Positions 1 to 15,698 of a DNA stretch of 64,000 nt are shown here, piece after piece. Every line of letters starts with the position of its first letter. Position 1 is the first letter of the stretch. The notes under the pieces were generated by a model. It was not told the DNA's origin. It saw only the letters and a list, made by a program, of their open reading frames with translations, and searched no databases. The translations under genes and the position numbers were made by a program. Source of the DNA: Malus domestica (taxonomy: Eukaryota > Streptophyta > Magnoliopsida > Rosales > Rosaceae); NCBI RefSeq assembly GCF_042453785.1, contig NC_091662.1:377001-441000 (forward strand), read 5' to 3'.

Positions 1-124
1 CTCTGTCATAACATGGTTGTATTGTCTACTTGCTACCATTAATTTTTTTCAAAAGCTTTCTGCATCTGTAGTCTTCTTCACTACATGCAAATTTTCAGTC
101 AATCTTAATGTATTGCTGTACTAG

Positions 125-718
125 GAAGATGAAATTAAAAAGGGAGAACTGGAGAAGGATACCGATAGAATGATGAGAGAATACAGAGCTCAACTGGATG
201 CTGAAAGGGCTCGCAAGCTTGCCAACGGAAGAAACCACTCTAGCAGTAAGTCTGATCGCAAAAAAGGTGGGTGTCATGGACATGGAATGTAGACACAAAC
301 TATTCCTTGTCTCTACTAGCCTCTTTTCTGAAGGTGAATATGTGTCCTACTCCTCGCAGATAGCAAGGATAAAGATTTAAAGAAACGCAGCAGCAGCAGA
401 AAGAGAAGGGTGCCCACTGCCTACAATTTTGTGTTTTTGTAGTTTTGCTTGTTTAATTGGTTTAATATTTTCCTCCTTTTACTTTGTGCTTTGTAGCATT
501 CAAGAAGGAGATCTTCAGAGTCTAGCTCCTCGAGCTCATCCTCAGATTCTTCCAGCAGTGAAGATGAAGACCGAGAATCGAGACGATCCAAGTCCAGGTC
601 CAAGAGAACAAAGAAGGAAAAGAAGCACAGGTCAAAGACCAAACACTCGAGCAGTGGCGATGACGAGGCTGATGGTCCCGTGCCACTTTCAAGATTCTTC
701 GGGAATGCGAAGACCTAA
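125..718 (+). CDS. FAM133-like Ser/Arg/Lys-rich nuclear protein, 3' end (partial)
   Basis: Only the last three exons are in the window: 125-266, 360-409 and 497-718, joined by clean AG/GT sites in one frame. The product has an acidic/basic helical stretch (EIKKGELEKDTDRMMREYRA), then a Ser-rich and Lys/Arg-rich tail of SSSS-DSSSSEDED and RSKSRSKRTKK type, and ends in a conserved-looking PVPLSRFFGNAKT. From memory this matches plant proteins annotated FAM133-like, about 200 residues, whose role is not established; the RS-rich tail suggests a nuclear, possibly splicing-linked, role. The 5' exons lie outside the window. What is seen is the frame, splice sites and composition; the family name is recall and the function is inference. 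Confidence 0.65.
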
Positions 719-1392
719 CGGGATCATATGAGCTATTGTTGTGTTTGTATCTTCGTACAGTAGGAGATTAGTTTGAGATGAGTTTGTTCTTTATTGTCTT
801 CTTCTTGCCTACCACAATCCCCTTGTTTTCGCTAACACGATATATTTAGTTGCCTCAGCAGTTGGCACTGGTGAGGTTTCTTTGGTAGAGGAGGTAAGTT
901 TCGTTTTATTCATCTCATTCGGTATATTCACGTTTTCGAAAAGAATTCGTGTTGCCCTTTTTGTTATATATTCATCTCATTCGGCTCATAAACGGATGTG
1001 CAACTTCTGGCATTCCGGCTTCGTCCTACACAGACCTATGTGCAATCCAGGTCGAAGGGAATGCCAGCACAGATTTACGGCTGGAAATGGAAAAGAAAAA
1101 TGAAGGCACATGAATACAATCAGAAGAAACAACAGAGATCGGAGATCTTTATTGATTCTCAAGCTTTCGGAAATGTGTTCCAAGAAAATATTAATTCATC
1201 AGCATTATGCTCAATTCCATAATTAGACAAACAGAAATCAAAACTAGCCGATACAGATAATCAATCATTCGAATCTAGAACCTTCCACTCTCGGATGGAA
1301 CATATTTACATGAAAAATCAATCCCGATCACTGAACAGATGGAACCTCGAGATCACATATATGAAATCCACGTGAATAAAATAGCAAATTCC
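719..1392. other. Intergenic: converging 3' UTRs
   Basis: This stretch lies between the stop of the FAM133-like gene (+) and the stop of MPK6 (-). It probably holds both 3' untranslated regions. The small open frames here overlap each other on both strands and have no recognisable protein features, so no gene is called. Confidence 0.5.
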
Positions 1393-4749
<3,357 letters not shown>

Positions 4750-5824
4750 TTCTGAAATCGAGTCCTCTTCTCTGCTTTATGTTTTCTGAGATTTTGTCGT
4801 TGGGTTCGTTGTAGTAATGGCTCTTGAGAAGCTCAGGCCCTCAGCCCTAATTAGTTAACAAGAAGAAGAAGAAAGGGAAAGAGAGAGAGAGAGAGAGTAA
4901 TTTTGATTTTATGGGAGCTTGACTTGTGGAATTAAATCCAACAGTTTTTATTGGTTATGTGTTCATGTTTGTGTCTGTCTTCTGTTGGTTTTGTTTTTTT
5001 ATTTTTTATGTTGTGTTGTATCCATTTTGTCAAACAGATCTTAACGAAATCTCTAATTTTCAACATTTATCTAGAATCATGCAACAAAATAGTATGTCTT
5101 CCGTCGAATCGATTGTTAATTGAGTTTAATTAACGTCTATTTGAAGGACAATAATTGAATGTAATTATTTTTTTGTTTGAAAAATGGGTTTGCCCATACT
5201 AAACTAATCAACATTAAATCCAGACCGGGACATCTGAAGTCGATTTTCATGGAAAAAAACAATTGAACAAAGAGGATGTCAAAGTAAAATGTGCCTAAAT
5301 CCATTAAAACTATAGTTCGTCAAACTATCCATCATAAAATTCTTTTCTCGACCGAATATTACATTGTCAAAATCTTAAATATAACTCACTACATGCCAAA
5401 ACAAGGGGATCTATAAAATAATTGTAGCCAGCAACTGCAACACGAATTGAATTGTTAGTGTTGAGTCTGATTCCAATAGCAATTGATCAATCTATAATCT
5501 CTAATGAACTTTATCAAGTTGGCATGTCGCTCAAATCTTATTTACATTAATTTAGTGCAAATTATTCCATCGTTTCTCTTTATAATTTTCCGTAGTACTA
5601 CACTATCTCAACATCAAAAAAGGAAAAAAAATTCAAATGAAGAGACATTAATCTCCATTAAACAAGAAGTCATGATTTATTTACAAATAAGTAGTTGTCT
5701 CGTTCTCTTTGTTTGGCCATTTGTTCCTTGCATTTGTGCATGCTTTGTCGTTTTTATGGTTATGGAGCTCATGTAGCTTGTTCTTCCGTAAGCCCTACTT
5801 GTCCTAATCATACTTCTGCTCGGT
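4750..5824. other. Intergenic, MPK6 upstream region
   Basis: AT-rich sequence upstream of MPK6. A GAAGAA and GA run at about 4860-4897 probably lies in the MPK6 5' UTR or core promoter. Several short open frames at 4926-5776 show no protein family features and are read as chance. Confidence 0.4.
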
Positions 5825-6103
5825 ATGGAAGTTTTGCGTGCTGTTGGAGATTATGGAAGTGCCTGTTATCCATATACCGCAGCCGCAGCCGCAGCCGCCG
5901 CAAACTTATACAGCCGCCGCAAACTTATAACCACCCTCATTATCCATATATATTCCGGTTATGGTGCCCCTGCCCCGCCTTGTGTTTACGGTTGTGGTTA
6001 TGATGACGGGGAAAGCTATATTGAACAATCAGACTACGGCCAGGCACATGCAGGATCTTCATATGCAATAGATGCTTTAGCTTCAATTTTTAATTCCAAA
6101 TAA
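5768..6103 (+). pseudogene. Possible HIPP-type (heavy-metal-associated isoprenylated protein) tail relic
   Basis: An open frame at 5825-6103 codes 92 residues, but a better protein-like reading switches frame. One frame has a PQPQPQPPQTYT run (CCGCAG repeats near 5880). After a local duplication of about 19 bases (CAGCCGCCGCAAACTTATA) another frame reads PHYPYIYSGYGAPAPP and SSYAIDALASIF before the stop. A Pro/Tyr-rich tail ending in SSYAxDALASIF resembles the C-terminal half of plant HIPPs, which normally ends in a CaaX prenylation box; here the frame ends in FNSK with no cysteine. No metal-binding CxxC domain is visible upstream. I read it as a truncated, frame-shifted relic; a small lineage-specific gene is the alternative. 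Confidence 0.3.
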
Positions 6104-6154
6104 TTTAATGACAAAAGTAATTTTATGGTACTAATAAGCACGTGGATACAAGAT

Positions 6155-6225
6155 TTGTAGCTCAAACCGTTAAGGAGACATTACTTTTAAACTTGAGGTT
6201 TTAGGTTCGAATCTCCAACAAAACG
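6155..6225 (+). repeat. tRNA-derived SINE head (RNA polymerase III box A and box B)
   Basis: The sequence GTAGCTCAAACCGTTA at about 6157 resembles box A, and GGTTCGAATCT at 6203-6213 matches box B (GGTTCGANTCC) at a usual spacing. No cloverleaf can be folded, so it is not a tRNA gene. It looks like the 5' part of a plant SINE with a degraded tail. Confidence 0.45.
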
Positions 6226-6329
6226 TGCGCCCTATCAAATATTGGAAATAGAATTGGTAGCTCAAAAGGAAGGAAGACTGACAAACAATTCCAAAGTGCG
6301 CTACTTAATTTCAGAAAGAAAGAAAGAAA

Positions 6330-6969
6330 CTATTCAGATGGCTCTTGGATAGGCTTCCCTTTGTCTCTTAGTTTGGCCACAGATTGTTTCATGGCCTCCT
6401 TCCTCTTTTTGCTTGCTAGCACTTTTGCTAAAACACCGCTCACATTAGGGTCCCTTTTCTCCTTCTCCTCCGCCGGAGGCGGCGGAGGCCTCCTGGCTGC
6501 CGCATTTGCACTTGAATTTGGGTTACTCACATTGAAGCTCAGAGCAGCAGCCGCCAAACCCAAACCCACAGTCCTGCACCATAAACCCCACATCACACTA
6601 GCTTGTCACGAAAACATATTCATATCAAAAATACCCAACTCTTTTAAATGTAATAAGAAGTCATTTTCTTTGTAGACAAATCCTAAATTTGACGTGATTT
6701 TAACGAGTTAGGATTGCATTTTTGTCAAACTGTTATTTCCATATAAATGTACATTATCCATAGATGGTGGCATGAATGTATAATCAAATACCTAACCTGC
6801 GGTTAACGAGATTATTTTTCGCGGCATGAGGGTCATCGGAAGCTTGATGGGAAGCACTGACATTTCGGAAACCAACCGACCGGTAACGGGTAGTCTTGTT
6901 AGTTGCCGCCGTTGAGATTGTTGCTGCTGCGGCGGTGGTAGGTGGCGGTGACGCAAGTGGATGCGCCAT
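6330..6969 (-). CDS. Small plastid protein, predicted thylakoid-lumen (Tat-type) targeting
   Basis: Two exons, 6969-6797 and 6573-6330, join in frame with GT-AG ends to give 138 residues. An in-frame ATG further upstream at 7011 would add 14. The N-terminus is Ala/Ser/Thr-rich and lacks acidic residues at first, like a chloroplast transit peptide. It is followed by NRR, a hydrophobic stretch TVGLGLAAAALSF, and an ANAAA site, which is the layout of a twin-arginine lumen signal. The mature part is small and basic: Pro-rich, then DPNVSGVLAKVLASKKRKEA. I do not recognise the family. Lumen location is inferred from the signal; the hydrophobic stretch could instead be a membrane anchor. Confidence 0.7.
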
Positions 6970-7011
6970 AATCTCCGTCACTCGTAAAATATGTTGTACT
7001 CTTGTTGTCAA

Positions 7012-8216
7012 TAGTGAAGATGTGGGGAAAATCTCATGCGGAAATATGAAGATTTAGGTGTGATTGAGAATACAAGACCATTGGTTGGCACTAGATAAGG
7101 TTTTGTGGGCCCACCACCTCTATAGGGTGGCTGATTTGCTGCCTTTCATCAACACCATCTCTTCCCTTTCTTTGTTTCGTAAGCCAAAACGTGAACTTCA
7201 TCTGTGACACTATTGACTCAACTGAGTCCACAATCGCATCAAAGATACGGGAATACGGCATATGCCATTCCTCCGTGGGTTTTTCTAGTATGAACCAAAA
7301 TATAATACGCACCAGAAAATATTATTGGATTCTAAGCCTTTAGAAACCTGGCCGTACATGGCCGATCCATTCACCTAGTCCAAGTTATGAGAAAGAAAAG
7401 CCTATCCAAAAACCATCTGAATAGGTGAATCGGATCAGTTGTACCTAGGACTAGGTGAATGAACCAAAATACAGATTGCCGCTTCTTTGAGCTTTTGATG
7501 CCAAACTCGAATTCAGATTCTCTCTACATTTCTGCGCCCTAAGCCGACGGATGAAGAAATTTAAACCACTCAATTTCCTGTAGCCCTTATTAGTCCACCT
7601 CACGCAAAACCAACCCTTGAATAATGGCGCAAATCTCTCTCTTGAATGGTCGGGATTCCCTAGCCCGTAGGCTCTCTTCCAACTAAAAACCACAAAAATT
7701 GCGAGTTATTCCAACCCCACTGGATATAGATCCAAGATCCATTCAATAACTATTTCGTTTCTAGTTTTGTGTAAAATACAGCTTTGGTCACAATCTACAT
7801 GACCATTTTTCCATGTCAATTAGGACTATCAAACAGGACCTAATTGTTCGGGAACAAGTTGAGGATAGCTCACTAATTAAGAAATGAAGGCAAGAGAAAA
7901 TAAAACCACATAAGCATAAAATTCATGGTTTTAAAAGAAAATACACTTAAGCTTTATATCCCCACTACCACGCTACCAAAAAAAAAAAAAAAAAAAGGCA
8001 ATACAAGGTTTGGTAACTAGAAAAGTTGGATAGCCAAAACAAAATATAACTTTCATAACATTGTCAAAACTTTAGTAGCGCTTCTAACTCGAACCTCGAA
8101 ACAAGAAACATATTCTTCAAATGTCTGAATTATAAAGATAGAAGATTATATCGAGAATAATTAAACAGATGTCCTACGCGGGGGAAACAAACTAGAGCAC
8201 AAATACCATTAAATGC
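7012..8216. other. Intergenic
   Basis: The region lies between the small plastid gene and the RPL5 stop. It contains an A-run at about 7979-7996 and likely the RPL5 3' UTR near 8100-8216. The minus-strand frame at 7451-7693 (80 codons) has no family features and is not called. Confidence 0.4.
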
Positions 8217-10896
<2,680 letters not shown>

Positions 10897-10956
10897 TGTC
10901 GAGGATGAGCGGCCGAACGAAGGGAGAGCAAGTGAGAGACAAGGCTCGGCTAGGGC

Positions 10957-11085
10957 TAGGGTTTTTGTAAACAGACAATGTGGAGGGCATTTTAGTCGTT
11001 TACACGTTTGAGTTGAGCCCTGTGGGTTGGATGGGGCTAGTTCGTGGCCCAAATTCAAATAATATATGGGCTGAGTTGAAGCCAC
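10957..11085 (-). promoter_or_regulatory. Telo-box and site II motifs in the RPL5 promoter
   Basis: On the minus strand AAACCCTA (10964-10957) lies about 60 bases upstream of the RPL5 ATG. Further up there are GGCCCA/TGGGCT motifs near 11045-11080. Telo-box plus site II (TGGGCC/T) pairs are known in plant ribosomal-protein promoters, where TCP and telomere-repeat-binding-type factors act. The sequence shows the motifs; their use here is inferred. Confidence 0.6.
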
Positions 11086-12230
11086 AGTTGGGCTTTGGGT
11101 ATGCCTGCTAATAGCTAACTTGCTAATTTCCTCATATTTCTAAGTTATATTTAAGCAGGATTGTCGTGCTTTTTATTCAGGATTTTGAATACGTTGGGAC
11201 TTCACTGTAACATAAAGATTGAAGACTTGGTTTGTAAATAGCTACTATTGCCTATTGTATGTATATTTAAAACTTTCTACATAGTTTATACAATTTTAGT
11301 TTAGGACTGCAACACAAATATGGGTAATACTAAAAAGATTAAATTTGTAGACTAAAGTTTAAAAACTAAAGAATATGGAAGTTGATGATTGATTTATTAC
11401 TTAATCGATGATAAACATATTCATTCTTATTAGTGACACATCATTTAATTTGTAAATTTGTCTTCAAATTTAGTTTTCTTAACATTACCCCACAAATATT
11501 ATCTTTGTTAGAAATTATATATTATAATATAAAATGTTGTAATATATAATTTTAATAATTGAATGAAAAATAATGTTAACCGTTTTTTCAGAAGGGTTAT
11601 TTACTTTGAATTTAATTGGTGTTATCCAGTGGCTTTCAGTTTGTGCAAATACCTCTTCAATTAAAAAGGGGTAGGTGCATTCCCTAACTTAAAGGTGTCA
11701 GATGGTTTATAACCACTCGACACATATAATTTATCAAAGGGTGCCATGAGTTGTATATAAACTCAGGCACTTCGTTCGCAGGATAAGTTTTTTTTTTATT
11801 AGTCTTCATAAGTAGAAAATAACATAGTTAAATACTCTTCAGAAATAGGGTTTATCCACACTATTTCTCTCATTTTTCGTTTATCTTCCGAGTTGTGTTT
11901 TGAGGGTACAAAATATATAAAGTTCGCCAGAGTTCGAAGATTGAAATGTTTTGACTTCGGATTATAGATTGTTGAATCCTAGGAGATGGATGCCTACCGA
12001 ACTACAAGCACAAGAGTAGGGGCGAAATTCGGTCTTTGGGACATTGCATTTATGCAAGCCTGAATCTCCAAGTTTGTCAATTTTTCTAACTTTATCTCTA
12101 GTTGTTTATATTAATCTCATATATAATTAATGTTGTGAATTTCTTTATTATTATTATCATTAGAATTATATTGTTTTTCCCATATTTTCTAATATTGCTC
12201 CAACAATTTTGTGGGATAGTCAGTCAAATT
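11086..12230. other. Intergenic, AT-rich
   Basis: AT-rich sequence between the RPL5 promoter and the tandem repeats. I see no gene, RNA gene or clear element in it. Confidence 0.4.
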
Positions 12231-12715
12231 GTTGCAACTTATGATTCACGAGCGTGCCCTGTAAATGCATTATTGGAATTTTTAAAACCACGGAAGTCAG
12301 CACAAGTGTGCCAGCGAATGCATTGTTGGAATTTTAAAAACTTCGAACATCAGCAAAGTGATCACGAATCCCAACCCAATAATGCTCAAAGACCTCATGA
12401 GTTTTGAATAATATCAAAGAAATATTTGTTGATATTATTTTGTGCAACTTATGATTCATGAGTGTCCCTGCAAGCAAATGCATTGTTGTATTTTAAAAAC
12501 TACGAACATCAGCGCAGGTAATCAGGACTGCAAGTCTGCAACACAAATATTATTTTGTTGGTGCAACTTATGATCCACGAGTCTACCCTTCGAATGCATT
12601 ATTGTATTTTAAAAACTACGAATAGCAGCAAAGTGATCAGGACTGCAGGTCCGCAACACAAATATTATTTTGTGCAACTTATGGTCAACGAGTGTGCCCT
12701 GTAAATGAATTGTTG
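12231..12715 (+). repeat. Degenerate tandem repeat, about 115-bp unit, four to five copies
   Basis: The phrase GCAACTTATGATTCACGAG recurs with changes near 12231, 12443, 12564 and 12675. Each copy is followed by AATGCATTNTTGTATTTTAAAAACTACGAA, and some by a TCAGGACTGCAGGTC-type stretch. Copies differ in length and have drifted. The array ends less than 200 bases upstream of the dioxygenase start codon. Confidence 0.75.
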
Positions 12716-12800
12716 TAGACTGATAGTATAATACCACTTGACACGCTTAATAATCTTTTGCGGATATTAGGTAGGTGATGACCAGGCTGCCGCTGATCTT

Positions 12801-12806
12801 TATAAA
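12801..12806 (+). promoter_or_regulatory. Probable TATA box of the dioxygenase gene
   Basis: TATAAA lies 90 bases upstream of the ATG at 12891, a plausible distance for a short 5' UTR. No other strong TATA match is seen between the tandem array and the gene. Confidence 0.45.
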
Positions 12807-12890
12807 CGGCAACACCATGAAATGCATCTCACAGTAGCTCGCTTTGTGTGAAAAGAAAAAAATACACATAATTAAGTAGCTAATCACACC

Positions 12891-14311
12891 ATGTGTAAGC
12901 AATCGGAGAACGGGATTCCGGTGATCGATTTCTCCAAGGAGGAGGCGTTGAAGCCGGGGTCGAGTTCTTGGCTAGGGATACGTGAAGATGTTATCCGTGC
13001 ACTCGAAGGAACGGGCTGCTTCATTGCATTAGTTGGCAACAAGGTCCGCCAAGAGCTTCGCAGCACCATGTTGGAGGCTTTCAAAGAGTTGATGGATTTC
13101 CCCCGTGAAGCCAAGATGAAGGTCAAGAGCAAGAACAAGAAGACCTTGGGTGCATATCACAACACCACTCAGATCCACGAAAGCCTGGCAATGGACGACG
13201 CCGCAGATGCTGCTGAGTGCCAGAAGTTCAGCAATCTCTTCTGGCCCAACGGAAATGAAAATTTCACGTAATTCTCTAACTAAATTTTTAATGAAATACT
13301 TTAAACTGCAGATAAGTTATCTATGTTGTCGATGTTTATTGATATTGTTGATACTTCGATCTTACAGTTTTTTATAAGATCAATAAACTTACAGTTGCTG
13401 ATATGCATGCATATAGATATTAACTTGTTTGTTGGTTAACTAGTCGAAGTTCGAACGAGTATGCAACGCAAATGATGAACTTAGACTGGATAGTGACGAG
13501 GATGATATTCGAAAGCTATGGTGTTGACAACTACCATGATACACATATTAACACCAACACTCACCACATGTCGTTCCTCAAGTACGAGCGATCGGAGGAA
13601 ATTGAAACCGACGTGGGTGTTTTTATTCACACCGACAAGAACTTCACCACGGTGCTGCATCAGGTGAACGACAGCCATGGCTTGGAGGTGCAGAACAAGA
13701 ACGGGGACTGGGTGCTCTGTCAACCACCGCCATCGTCCTTCACTTTCATCGCAGGCGATATTTTGCAGGTGCTACTATTGTATACGGCAATATACAATAA
13801 TTAATTCACTCAAGCTCTATAAATAGACAAAAATACGCAATATAATTAATAAATTTTTCTGCAACATGAGAAATGCTAAGGAGATTATCTCAAAAGTCAG
13901 AGTTTTCATGAACTCTTTGTCACCTCGTAATTTTTTTTAATGTTTTATAATGTTGGGTTGAGAATTTGGTTAAACTGTCAGGTGACAGAGAATTCATGGA
14001 AAGTTCCGCATATTCAAATATTTTTTTTTGTATATAACATGACAAATATTTTTTGGTAGGTTTGGAGCAATGATAAAATACAAGCTTGCAAACACAGAGT
14101 GACAATAAGCAAAGACACGCAAAGGTTCGTTTTGGCTCTGTTTCTGTTCAAGAGTGGCAAGTTCCAGACGCCGCAAGAGTTGATTGACGAGGAGCATCCC
14201 GTCCGCTACAAACCGATTGATCAATCTGAATATTTTGCCGCCGTTATGAACAACGCAATAAATGGAGGAATTAGTTACACTGTCAAAGACCACTGTGGCA
14301 TTACAGTTTGA
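12891..14311 (+). CDS. 2-oxoglutarate/Fe(II)-dependent dioxygenase, AOP-like
   Basis: Three exons, 12891-13267, 13444-13768 and 14060-14311, total 954 nt and 317 residues, the usual size for this family. The N-terminal IPVIDFSKE is the family start. The iron ligands are visible as HTD (His188, Asp190) and the distal His246 in CKHRV. The expected 2-oxoglutarate-binding R-x-S reads R-F-V at about 256-258, so the usual serine is replaced. By pattern it fits the plant group annotated probable 2-oxoglutarate-dependent dioxygenase AOP1, cytosolic enzymes of specialised metabolism. The substrate cannot be told from sequence. Splice sites and phase are clean and no break is seen. Confidence 0.88.
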
Positions 14312-15698
14312 TCATCACTAATGCATCCAATCAGCACCGTCGATCTCTGTGTGAGTTAATCAAGTGAAACCAACCACGTAATTTTATGCATCCATAAATC
14401 CTCTGTGATACAATAAATCAAGGATATATGGGGCTTCGGTTTCTGGCTAGAAGATATAGGGCAGTTTAGTATTCCTTTGATTTAAAAAAAAAAAAAAACT
14501 ACTTTTGTTGTGGTGTGAGGATAAATTGCTATAAGATAAAGTTGTTAAGTGTTTGATAAACTTTTGTTGTAAACGTGCTTTTAACAAAAGAAAAAAATGT
14601 TTGAGCGTTGGATAAACTTCTATCTAAAACTGTTGTGTCTATGTTAAATGATTAAAACGGATACGGTGTTATTGTAATATAATAAATGAAAGGGCAAAAG
14701 TTGTTGTTTTGAAACATATACGGGTGTACTTGTATTTAAAAAATTCATTAAATGAGGATTGTTCACTTGGAAGCTTTAGAAAAAGAAAAAAAAAGGTTTT
14801 TTTATGTGCTGAGTTGAGACTATGGTGCCTTTAAAGTGTAGATTAATAAGACAACTCAAAATGTAAATGGGTAGGGGCATGTATATACTTAAGCATCAAA
14901 TTAAACTTTGATTTCAATTGCAAAAATAAAGAAAAGAAAAACTAAATTCCATCAAGCAATTGGGTGGCTCAACTGATCACAAATGGTCCTTGAAATTGAC
15001 TCATATAATTAAGATGATTTCTGAAATTGAAAATCAATCAATGTAGTCCCTGAAAATAAGTGTCACAGATCAATGTGGTTCTTCCATTTAGTCGAAAATT
15101 CTATTGTGTGTTGTTGTGGCGTGGGTCAATTGTGGTAAAATGATCATACTGAATTGTGACACCTATTTTCAAAGATTACATTAATTGATTTTCAATTTCC
15201 GGGACCATCATCTTACTGGTATGGGCCAATTTCATAAACCATTTGTAATAATAAAACCCCAAAAATTTTTTGAGACCCATATATGTGCCAAAAATTAGCA
15301 TATAACATGATTTTTTACAAAGTTGCGATGGAATGAGCACATTAATTCGAGCACATTAATTTGTGACACCTCTTTTTCATGAACTCCATTAATTGATTTT
15401 CAATTCCAAAGACACCAAACAATTAAGTTTAAAAAGTTCTTTGGCTCCAAATACAGACTAAGGTCTTGAACAAACAGATCTCATCAGATTCTCGCACAAT
15501 AAAGACAGACGTGTTTCTGATTTCCTAGCTCTATTGATATATATAGTCTCAACCAAAACGAAAAAAACTACAGGGACAATTTTCCATCAACGAATGATTA
15601 CAACAAATATGAATGGGGGAATACACAACCACAAAATCGATCAAAAACCAATCCCCAAGGCACAAAACCCCTCGTGCTTCGCTGTGTATAACGCTACT
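14312..15698. other. Intergenic between dioxygenase and SAC9, with a MITE
   Basis: The convergent genes end at 14311 (+) and 15699 (-). Between them is AT-rich sequence with an A-run at about 14485 and one clear inverted-repeat element (14969-15252, listed separately). The last few hundred bases probably hold the SAC9 3' UTR. Confidence 0.4.
14969..15252. mobile_element. MITE with long inverted arms
   Basis: The left arm (about 14969-15080; ACAAATGGTCCTTGAAATTG, AATGTAGTCCCTGAAAATAA) matches the reverse complement of the right arm (about 15140-15252; TTTCATAAACCATTTGTAAT and AATTTCCGGGACCATCATC) with scattered differences. It has no coding capacity. The arms cover most of the element, as in foldback-type MITEs. 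Confidence 0.7.

Noticed and set aside
6155-6225. Possible tRNA gene (box A and B)
   Set aside because: No acceptor or anticodon stem can be formed, so a SINE head is the better reading.
7451-7693. 80-codon minus-strand frame
   Set aside because: No recognisable motif, no neighbours that support it, and no splice context.
14485-14830. Possible second MITE after the dioxygenase gene
   Set aside because: The wording resembles degraded hAT-like MITEs but I could not pair the ends convincingly.
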